A stretch of DNA of 64,000 nt, from the NCBI RefSeq assembly GCF_005887095.1, contig NZ_PNCI01000027.1, positions 110,745 through 174,744 on the forward strand, written 5' to 3'. Below, in pieces: positions 36,288-43,736 of this stretch. Position numbers and translations under genes: made by a program. The notes under the pieces were generated by a model that was not told where the DNA came from, searched no databases, and saw nothing but the letters and a program-made list of their open reading frames with translations. Each line of letters begins with the position of its first letter. Positions within the stretch are counted from its first letter, which is position 1. The stretch is from Pseudoalteromonas rubra. GTDB taxonomy: Bacteria > Pseudomonadota > Gammaproteobacteria > Enterobacterales > Alteromonadaceae.

Positions 36288-38618
36288 TTATTCACACTTT
36301 TTTTTCTGGTCTGTCCAGATTAAGGTTCCTATTGCAGGTAATAATAAAACCGCACCCAGCATATTAACCAGGAACATAAAGGTTAATAATATCCCCATAT
36401 CCGCCTGGAACTTGAGCGCCGAGAAAATCCAGGTGCTGACACCTATCGCTAATGTGATCCCTGTGAACAAGACTGCACTGCCTCTTTCAGCCAGCGCATT
36501 ACGATAAGCATGTGAAAGTGGCATGCCTTGTTTGAGCTGTGTCATCATTGACGACAGGATATAAATACCATAGTCGACACCAATGCCCACGCCCAAAGCG
36601 ATTACTGGTAAGGTCGAGACAGTCAGGCCAATTTCGAGTTTAACCATCAATGCTTGTGCCAGAGTCGATACTATATACAGAGGCAATACAACGGCGATAG
36701 TCGCGCGTATACTTCTGAAGCTAATCAGACATAGTATAATCACTGCGCCATACACGTAGATCATCATAGGTAGCTGCGCCGCCGATACTGACTCGTTCGT
36801 TGCAGCCATTACACCAATGGGGCCTGATGCAAGTTTAAATTGCACAGTATCTGTGCCCTCTTCCTTAGCAAAAGCCTTGATCTGAGACACCACACTATCT
36901 ATGGTCTGGGCCTTGTGGTCGGCCATGAAAATGATGATAGGCATCACTGAGCAATCACCATTTAGCAGACCGGTACTCGTTTCTACTCGAGACGTAGCCT
37001 GCACCAGAGATGAACTGTTACGCGGCAGGGTTTGCCATTTCAGATTACCCTCGTTATAACCCGCGTTGACTGACTGCGCGACTGAGCTCAAAGACACAGC
37101 TGACTGAACGCCCGGTAAGTTTTCCACACGCCATTGGAAACGACTGATCCTATCCATCGTATCATGCTCAGTACAAGCAGCAGGATAAGCCTCTACCAAT
37201 ACTTTAAGGATGTCAGATGAAATTGCGTAGCGGTCAGAGATCAGGAAAGTATCCTGATTATAACGCGCATCCTCATGTAGCGCGGGTGCTCCGGCATGTA
37301 GATCACCGATTTGCATATGCTGAGATTGCCAGTAGCCCAGACCAAATAGCACCGCACTTACCAGTAGAATAACGCGTGCAACACGTTTGTCAGTGGTTTT
37401 AACTAAGGCTTCACGCAACGCCGTAAATAACCTGTGGCTCAGAGAATTGCCATCATCGACACGGTGAATTTTGCTGGAATTGTAGTAAGACGCCAGAATT
37501 GGTAGCAAAATCAGGTTAGTGAAAATAATCACAGCCACACCTAAACTCGCGGTGATCGCCAGTTCACGAATGATGCCGATGTCGATGGCAAGCAAGGTCA
37601 AAAAGCCCACAGTATCTGATAGTAAAGCGATACCGCCCGGGATTAACAAGGCTTTGAAGCTCGCTTCGGCTGCCACTTTACTGCTCACGCCTTCCGCCAC
37701 TTTTTTACCAATCGCGTTGATCATTTGCACACCATGGCTCACACCAATTGCAAAGACAAGGAAAGGCACCAGGATAGACATGGGATCTAAACCAAACCCA
37801 AGTATAGTGAGCAGGCCCATTTGCCATACCACGGCAATCAAGGAGCACATAATAGGCAAGAGTGTTAACTTGAAGCTCTTACAGAATAGCCACACCATCA
37901 CAAAGGTAAACAAAATCGCGACCGCAAAAAATAGCACAACGCCCTTTGCACCATCCGCTATATCGCCAGCCATCTTGGCAAAACCGATAATATGGATAGA
38001 GACTTTATCTGTACTGAGTGGTGCACGAATTTCACTTTCCAGTTTTTTAGCAAACGCCAATGTATCGAGCTTTTCCTGCGTTTGAGGGTCAATTTCCATT
38101 AACTGGGCAGTCACCATGGCACAGGAGTAGTCACTGGCCACCATACGTCCTACAACTTTGGCTTTTTCTATATTTTGTTTAACAACCGCCAGACCAGCTT
38201 CATCTGCCGTAAAATTGGCTGGAATGATAGGGCCACCGGCAAATCCATCTTCCACAACCTCAACAAAACGCGCGCTCGGTGCAAAAATCGAGTTCACCAG
38301 AGGACGGTTTACACCGGGAATAAAGTAAAGTTGGTCATGAACGGCTTTTAATTGGGTAAAAAACTCGGGGTTAAAGATATCGCCGTCTGCATCACACACC
38401 GAAATAAGAATACTGTTCGCACCGCCAAATTGCTTTTCATGCTTGAGGTATACTTTCATATACTCATGATTTAACGGAATGTTTTTATTAAAAGATGCAT
38501 CGAGCTGGATGTGGGTTGTGCGATAACCCAAAAACAAAGTGGCCACAATGAACATAAAGATCATCGCAACTCTGTGTCTGAACACGACATACACAAGTTG
38601 GTTTAACAATGACTGCAT
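36288..38618 (-). CDS. RND superfamily exporter, MMPL type
   Basis: 776 residues with about twelve membrane segments in two pseudo-repeats. TM1 (about 15-32) is followed by a large periplasmic loop (about 35-210), five membrane helices (about 220-385), TM7 near 415-430, a second large periplasmic loop, then five more helices to the end. GVGIGVDYGIYILS in the second repeat is the typical RND/MMPL TM motif with the proton-relay Asp. The size, half that of drug-efflux RND pumps, fits the MMPL/HpnN-like lipid-exporter group. Its ATG overlaps the stop of the YCF48-like gene by one base. Last gene of the four-gene envelope operon. Confidence 0.85.
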   Translation of the reverse strand: MQSLLNQLVYVVFRHRVAMIFMFIVATLFLGYRTTHIQLDASFNKNIPLNHEYMKVYLKHEKQFGGANSILISVCDADGDIFNPEFFTQLKAVHDQLYFIPGVNRPLVNSIFAPSARFVEVVEDGFAGGPIIPANFTADEAGLAVVKQNIEKAKVVGRMVASDYSCAMVTAQLMEIDPQTQEKLDTLAFAKKLESEIRAPLSTDKVSIHIIGFAKMAGDIADGAKGVVLFFAVAILFTFVMVWLFCKSFKLTLLPIMCSLIAVVWQMGLLTILGFGLDPMSILVPFLVFAIGVSHGVQMINAIGKKVAEGVSSKVAAEASFKALLIPGGIALLSDTVGFLTLLAIDIGIIRELAITASLGVAVIIFTNLILLPILASYYNSSKIHRVDDGNSLSHRLFTALREALVKTTDKRVARVILLVSAVLFGLGYWQSQHMQIGDLHAGAPALHEDARYNQDTFLISDRYAISSDILKVLVEAYPAACTEHDTMDRISRFQWRVENLPGVQSAVSLSSVAQSVNAGYNEGNLKWQTLPRNSSSLVQATSRVETSTGLLNGDCSVMPIIIFMADHKAQTIDSVVSQIKAFAKEEGTDTVQFKLASGPIGVMAATNESVSAAQLPMMIYVYGAVIILCLISFRSIRATIAVVLPLYIVSTLAQALMVKLEIGLTVSTLPVIALGVGIGVDYGIYILSSMMTQLKQGMPLSHAYRNALAERGSAVLFTGITLAIGVSTWIFSALKFQADMGILLTFMFLVNMLGAVLLLPAIGTLIWTDQKKKCE

Positions 38619-39616
38619 TAGTGTTTAGCCTCTACTATCTGGATCCCTTGTTCAGTCGCCAGGACCAGTTTTCCATTGAATAAAACGCCGGCCATAATGG
38701 ATTTGCCATTTTTCAGCTGCTTACTGGATAACCCGTCTTGGGTTCGGTTGAAAATCACACCGCTGTTTGCGAAGAGGTACTGCTGCTTTTCAACAGACAG
38801 AACTTGATTAATGGTTGTGGTTTTACTGAGTGCCAAGCGATTAAACGAGGAGAGATCAGAGTCGGAAATAAACGCATTTCCGCGCAGTCCGGCTGTGAGT
38901 ACACGGCCATCAGACGTTTTATTTACTGAAAACAGTGAGCCTGCGTAAAAACTTGGCATTCTCTGCCAGCTTTTTCCGGCGTCCTTACTGACAGCAAACA
39001 GGCCCATTTCTCCAGCCAGATAATGGTCTGAACCATCAATCATAAGTGAGTTAAAGTGAGGGAGAATGAAGGCTGTTTCGTCTTCATAAGCGACGGGGTC
39101 TTCTTCTTTTAGTTCGGCCAGATACTCAATGTCATCTGGATGGACAAAGGCATCAATAAAGCGCTTTTGCCAGTTTTTTCCACCGTCAGTGGTTTCGTAC
39201 ATCATGCCATAGGCACCCACAGCATATCCAATTTGCTCATTAGCAAAGGTAATATCCAGGCAGGGCTTTTCGATGTCAGGTAAATGTTGCTGGATCTGCC
39301 AGCTCTGACCACCGTCCTCGGTGTTCAGAATTGTAGCGTCATGACCACATGCCCAGCCTTTACTTTCACTTACAAAAGTCACTGCAGTTAATAAGCTTTG
39401 CACGGGAACCTGGGCTTGTTGCCAGTTACTCCCATCACTACTTGTGACGATCGTGCCATATTTGCCAACTGCAACGAGCCGGGAGCCTGTAAAACTGATA
39501 TCTGTTAGTAATGTGCGCTGTGGATGTGCCACCATTAGTGCATCAGAAGCTGCGACTACTGCATCACTTTGCATTGCCAGAACAGCAATCGTGGTTGCGA
39601 CTAACTTCTTAATCAT
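38618..39616 (-). CDS. Exported YCF48-like beta-propeller protein
   Basis: 332 residues with a signal peptide (MIKKLVATTIAVLAMQSDAVVA). Repeated blades follow: LTDISFTGSRLVAVGKYGTIVTSSDGSNW, LTAVTFVSESKGWACGHDATILNTEDGGQSW and DITFANEQIGYAVGAYGMMYETTDGGKNW. The Asp-Gly-Gly-x-x-Trp repeats are typical of YCF48/BNR photosystem-assembly-like propellers. It is probably a periplasmic assembly or partner protein for the RND exporter, with whose gene it overlaps by one base. Confidence 0.82.
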   Translation of the reverse strand: MIKKLVATTIAVLAMQSDAVVAASDALMVAHPQRTLLTDISFTGSRLVAVGKYGTIVTSSDGSNWQQAQVPVQSLLTAVTFVSESKGWACGHDATILNTEDGGQSWQIQQHLPDIEKPCLDITFANEQIGYAVGAYGMMYETTDGGKNWQKRFIDAFVHPDDIEYLAELKEEDPVAYEDETAFILPHFNSLMIDGSDHYLAGEMGLFAVSKDAGKSWQRMPSFYAGSLFSVNKTSDGRVLTAGLRGNAFISDSDLSSFNRLALSKTTTINQVLSVEKQQYLFANSGVIFNRTQDGLSSKQLKNGKSIMAGVLFNGKLVLATEQGIQIVEAKH

Positions 39617-39662
39617 GATGAATACTCGAAAATTATTGTGAGAGAGAATAGGAAGTGCAAGT

Positions 39663-39686
39663 CAGGAGCCACTACTGTGGCCCCTG
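39663..39686 (-). other. Intercistronic hairpin between the DUF1329 and YCF48-like genes
   Basis: On the minus strand CAGGGGCCAC pairs with GTGGCTCCTG (one G-T pair) around a four-base loop. There is no T-run after it. It lies in the 108-base gap, which is by far the widest in this operon. Confidence 0.5.
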
Positions 39687-39724
39687 AGGAGTTGCGCATT
39701 GCCAGCACTAGCCGGCAGTTACGC

Positions 39725-41092
39725 TTATCGTCTGCCCTCGCGGCGTAAAGCGCTTTGTGTGAACTCATTGTCCTGGAAAGACTGACTGAAGTCATACATG
39801 CTTTCTTCATTATCCAGGCCAATTGCCAGATAACGACGAGAGTTAAGGTCGTGATACACGTCCAACGTACTCCAGTGCGTCGGCACTTCATAGTAGTTCA
39901 AACCATGTGCCATTGCGACGCGGTACATTTGGTCACGGTTATCGTACAGGTCGGCAACATGGATTTGCCAGCTATCTTCGTCAATGTAGAAAACACGCTT
40001 CTTATAAATATGGCGAGTGCCCTCTTTCAGGTTTGCTTCAACCACCCAGACACGGTGTTTTTCATAACGAACGTGCTCAGGATTTACGTGACCTGCCATC
40101 AGAATATCATCATACTTTAGCTTATCACTGTGAAGTTTGTAGCTGTTATATGGAATATAAAGTTCCTGCTTTCCTTTCAATGTCCAGTTATAACGGTTAG
40201 GTGAACCGTTGAACATATCGAAATCGTCTGTTGTACGCAGACTGTCTGACGCAGTTCCTGGTGCATCGTATGCTACATTCGGAGCACGACGCACTCGACG
40301 TTGACCTGTGTTATATGTCCATGCCTGACGAGGTGTCAGGATCTGGTCCATTGTTTCATGTACCAACAAAGCAGTACCAGCCAGGTTTGCAGGCTGAGTC
40401 ACTTTCTGTTTAAACTTAAACAGAACATTAGACTCTTTTAGCTCTTCAGGGGTAACTTCAGGGCTGGAGTATTTAACCAACAGTTTTTCATCAAAGCCGA
40501 TGATGTTGTATGAGCCCGATGCAGTTGGCATTGCCTGCCCGCCGAAACGTGCAATAGACAAACCGCGATAGCGAAGCAAGTGATTCCAGATAGCTTCTAA
40601 GCCATTCTTAGGGATCGGGAACGGGATACCAATTGCAGTATCTTTAATACCGTTACCGTCTTCAATTAGCTGTGCTGTTGCGGCATATTTTTTCGTCGCA
40701 TCGTACACTAACTGCGGATATGAAGCACTGCGTCGAGTCGGGTAGATATGCATTTTGAACGTGTCTGGATACGTTTCAAACAAGGCAACCTGACCTGGGC
40801 TCAATTTATCTTTATGTTTGTCCAGGTTGTTTTTATCAATCGTGAACAATATTTTGTCATCTGCGAACGGGTCTGGGTGGTGCATACCCACTTTATACCC
40901 TGCGGGAGGCTTAGTGATTCCGCCTGTCCAGGCTGGGATACTGCCGTCTGCGTTACCTGCTTTTTCTGCACCGATTGGCGTCAGGTCGGCGCCCAGGCGC
41001 GCAATTTCTTCTGGGGTCATTTTTGCAAATGCACCCGGTGCTGCCATCATCGTTATAATTGTTGCAGCAAGCATAGTAGGTTTTCTAAACAT
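39725..41092 (-). CDS. DUF1329 family exported protein
   Basis: 455 residues, signal peptide to about residue 23 (GAFA), then the family start MTPEEIARLGADLTPIGAEKAGNADGSIPAWTGGI. The body is beta-rich with YNTGQRRVRRAPNVAYDAP and a terminal region DLNSRRYLAIGLDNEE. DUF1329 proteins are thought to be structurally like the LolA/LolB lipoprotein carriers. A periplasmic lipid or hydrophobic-ligand carrier role is therefore plausible but not shown. It follows the DUF1302 gene by 11 bases. Confidence 0.88.
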   Translation of the reverse strand: MFRKPTMLAATIITMMAAPGAFAKMTPEEIARLGADLTPIGAEKAGNADGSIPAWTGGITKPPAGYKVGMHHPDPFADDKILFTIDKNNLDKHKDKLSPGQVALFETYPDTFKMHIYPTRRSASYPQLVYDATKKYAATAQLIEDGNGIKDTAIGIPFPIPKNGLEAIWNHLLRYRGLSIARFGGQAMPTASGSYNIIGFDEKLLVKYSSPEVTPEELKESNVLFKFKQKVTQPANLAGTALLVHETMDQILTPRQAWTYNTGQRRVRRAPNVAYDAPGTASDSLRTTDDFDMFNGSPNRYNWTLKGKQELYIPYNSYKLHSDKLKYDDILMAGHVNPEHVRYEKHRVWVVEANLKEGTRHIYKKRVFYIDEDSWQIHVADLYDNRDQMYRVAMAHGLNYYEVPTHWSTLDVYHDLNSRRYLAIGLDNEESMYDFSQSFQDNEFTQSALRREGRR

Positions 41093-41103
41093 ATTGAAAG
41101 CCC

Positions 41104-43221
41104 TTAAATTGAATACTTGATATTAAATGAAACAAAGTCGCGATCTGAGAATGTGTTGGTCTTGCCACCACCCCAGAATGCGTTATAACCAAAGTCAAAT
41201 GACCAGGCATTTTGATAACTGAAGTTCAGCGTCAGGCCCAGTGATTTACGGTCCTCAACAAACAAGAACATAGGATCTGGCGTGATACCGTTAACATCGT
41301 GAGAAAATACAATGCGCGGTGACATATTGACGCCTGCAAACAAGTTGTTGTACTCACCTTTAGCGATGAGTCGATAGCCCCATGCCGAAGCCGTAGGGAA
41401 AGGGTTCACTTCAGGTCCGTTTGAAATCGCTGCATGGAGCAGGTCATACTCGTAATCTTTAACCCCTTCGATTGTGCCACTTCGACCAGTTCCGGCAACG
41501 TTCAAACGTAACTCATCATAACTAGGCATGTCTTTAATGGTGACACCACCCACTTCACCAACCAATGCCCAACTATCGGCCCCCAGTGACGGACCAAACA
41601 AATGCGTTGCCGTAAATTGCAGCTGCATTGTGTCTTTCAAAATGTAGCCTTGTGCAATTTCACCAGGACCAACATAAGCAGTTTGATCGCCCTTACTCAA
41701 CTGAGACAAGCCAGCAACGTCTTCGCGGATGCCTGACAATGCCAATTGCTCCAGCATACCGGCATACAGCAGTTCTACGTCGTCGATCTGTAGTGGCTCG
41801 TCCTGACGGTATGCAAATTCACCAGAAAACGCTGTTTCACCGATTGCGGTATTAAAGCTCAAACCATATAACTTGATATCTTCAGGGTATTCAATCAACC
41901 CCTGCGTGAAGGCTTTCAAATTGGTGAAATTATCGGCATCCAGTGTGTTGTTTTTGATATATTCAAGATCAGCAGCAATTGACTCGGCGCGGAAGTCAGA
42001 CGCTTTACCCGAAATTAGCGGTCGACGCGCGTGATAGTTGATGTAGTATAGTGCAAACTCAGTATCATTAAGCTCAGGCGCGAAAATACCTAGTCGAACA
42101 CCAAACTGACCGCTGTCCTTTGGCTCTATCTTACCGTTGTGGCCTTTGCCCTTAAGAGCTACCTTGGTTGGATAAGCCAGATACATTGACGTTAACTGAG
42201 AAATGGCTTCTTCACTTTGCAGTACATTTGTGTCAGTTACATCCAAACCTTGAGCAGCTAATGCCCCCATCCAGTTTGTATGCAGGTTGTTAAGCGCTTC
42301 CGTCAGGTGTGTCAGGTCTATATCAGGGTTAGCGGTAAAGCCGAGCTGAATATTCTGGTTGTAACCGTTTTCTGACGCGAAGTCGTTAGTAGAGAAATAA
42401 CTCCCTGTCGCGGGAAGGCGAGTCTCGTGCCACTCGTACTGATAGAAGGCTTCCAACGTTACGTTGTCTGTCAGGCCGAGTGAAGCCCAGAACATACCAA
42501 CCGGAATAAAGGCTTCTTTAAGTTCAGCCCCGGGCGCTTTCAGACGGTCAATGTCCACCGGGTTTACGTTGATACCATGGCTGATCAGTGTACTTTCACC
42601 CCAGTTGACAACCTGACGACCAAGTCTGACAGATAATGGGGTTTGACCACCATTGAGGTCAAAATCAGCCCAAACGAACGCATCTAACAAACGTAAATCT
42701 GAACATACCTGCTCCTTAGTATCGTCGTCTGCACAGGGATCCACTTTTTGGCCTGACACTGGGTTAGTGTAAGCAAAGTCACCATCTTCCATTGCAAAAT
42801 CTTTGAAATACATGAAGCGAGAGAAGAAACCGTAGTTGTCCTTCGTAATGCCAAATTCATGTGTTCCTTTTAGCAACTGAGAAAATGTGTCACCCGAGTC
42901 AAAGTTTAAATTACCGGCATCACCATTGTTTGAGTATGCACCCTGCTGCGACCAGATCTGAGAAGATGAATAGATGGTGTTGCCTAACGAGGCATTATAA
43001 CCTGTCCAGTTATAGCGTGGGTGATTACTTTTACCTATATGGTCAAAGTCACGGTCTTCTATACGAATACTTTGGCCATAAGAAAACGTAGAATCAAAGG
43101 TTACATCAAAATCACCAACTTGGAACGTGGCGGCTTGCGCAGCAGTGCCAGCGACACCAAGACATGCAGCACTAAGGCCCAGCATGATCTTGTTCTTCAC
43201 AAAGCGCGATGTTTTTATCAT
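41104..43221 (-). CDS. DUF1302 family outer membrane protein
   Basis: 705 residues, signal peptide (to about residue 31, AAQA), then TFQVGDFDVTFDSTFSYGQSIRIEDRD, the family's beta-strand start. Regions such as VRLGRQVVNWGESTLISHGINVNPVDIDRLKAPGAEL are diagnostic of DUF1302. The C-terminus ends FVSFNIKYSI, an amphipathic last strand. It is a predicted large outer-membrane beta-barrel. GGGGGGAG before the ATG is a strong ribosome-binding site. First gene of the four-gene operon. An 18-base palindrome lies about 140 bases upstream. Confidence 0.88.
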   Translation of the reverse strand: MIKTSRFVKNKIMLGLSAACLGVAGTAAQAATFQVGDFDVTFDSTFSYGQSIRIEDRDFDHIGKSNHPRYNWTGYNASLGNTIYSSSQIWSQQGAYSNNGDAGNLNFDSGDTFSQLLKGTHEFGITKDNYGFFSRFMYFKDFAMEDGDFAYTNPVSGQKVDPCADDDTKEQVCSDLRLLDAFVWADFDLNGGQTPLSVRLGRQVVNWGESTLISHGINVNPVDIDRLKAPGAELKEAFIPVGMFWASLGLTDNVTLEAFYQYEWHETRLPATGSYFSTNDFASENGYNQNIQLGFTANPDIDLTHLTEALNNLHTNWMGALAAQGLDVTDTNVLQSEEAISQLTSMYLAYPTKVALKGKGHNGKIEPKDSGQFGVRLGIFAPELNDTEFALYYINYHARRPLISGKASDFRAESIAADLEYIKNNTLDADNFTNLKAFTQGLIEYPEDIKLYGLSFNTAIGETAFSGEFAYRQDEPLQIDDVELLYAGMLEQLALSGIREDVAGLSQLSKGDQTAYVGPGEIAQGYILKDTMQLQFTATHLFGPSLGADSWALVGEVGGVTIKDMPSYDELRLNVAGTGRSGTIEGVKDYEYDLLHAAISNGPEVNPFPTASAWGYRLIAKGEYNNLFAGVNMSPRIVFSHDVNGITPDPMFLFVEDRKSLGLTLNFSYQNAWSFDFGYNAFWGGGKTNTFSDRDFVSFNIKYSI

Positions 43222-43360
43222 TATTTCTCCCCCCTTTGGCGGGTAATTCTTATCAAGTTATTGTTTTTTGTTGTCGTAACGATAGAAGCGATAGCTTTAA
43301 ATTACAAATAATACGCGTCTGATCGGTGCATTTTTATCTCATTGGAGCGCATTTCACTCA

Positions 43361-43378
43361 TGGTAAGACGTCCTACCA
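43361..43378. promoter_or_regulatory. Operator-like palindrome upstream of the DUF1302 operon
   Basis: TGGTAAGACGTCCTACCA is an 18-base inverted repeat with one mismatched pair, between the DUF2835 gene and the DUF1302 start (140 bases from the ATG). It would suit a dimeric repressor or activator of the envelope operon. No regulator gene is adjacent, and I do not recognise the motif. Confidence 0.4.
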
Positions 43379-43457
43379 GAGTAGTTATAACACGTAATTT
43401 AAGTTTAAAACAAACCGATTTAACAAAAATACTTTATGTCTCGTCGCATAATTGTCA

Positions 43458-43679
43458 TCAAACTACTTTTTCCAACGCTACGAAGCGGTTATTTTCATCA
43501 AGCAACAAACGAAAGCGCCCACGGACCCCTAAAGTTGAGACATGCCGCCTGATATGATGAGCGGGGAAGCGGATCCGCTTCCCACCATCCTCAACGACCT
43601 GTATAAACTCAACGTGTCCATGGTAATACGCCATGCACTGTTCATGGCTCAAATCCATGTAAAAGTAATACTCATGCAT
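43458..43679 (-). CDS. DUF2835 family protein
   Basis: 73 residues: YYFYMDLSHEQCMAYYHGHVEFIQVVEDGGKRIRFPAHHIRRHVSTLGVRGRFRLLLDENNRFVALEKV fits the DUF2835 family of small PilZ-like or beta-barrel proteins along its whole length. No signal peptide. It lies after pepN on the same strand, behind a weak hairpin. Function unknown. Confidence 0.8.
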   Translation of the reverse strand: MHEYYFYMDLSHEQCMAYYHGHVEFIQVVEDGGKRIRFPAHHIRRHVSTLGVRGRFRLLLDENNRFVALEKVV

Positions 43680-43712
43680 TTTGTGGATAAAAACCTTTAC
43701 ATATCACAACTA

Positions 43713-43736
43713 AAAGCGCTGTTAGTTCAGCGCTTT
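43713..43736 (-). terminator. Hairpin at the pepN stop codon
   Basis: Perfect 9-bp stem AAAGCGCTG/CAGCGCTTT with a six-base loop that contains the pepN stop codon. Four T follow on the minus strand. It is probably a partial terminator before the DUF2835 gene. Confidence 0.6.

Noticed and set aside
37519..38085. Plus-strand open frame of 188 codons opposite the RND gene
   Set aside because: Low-complexity antisense of transmembrane helices in the RND exporter.
43361..43378. Palindrome upstream of DUF1302 as a lux box or FadR site
   Set aside because: The spacing and bases do not match either consensus, and no LuxR or FadR gene is nearby.
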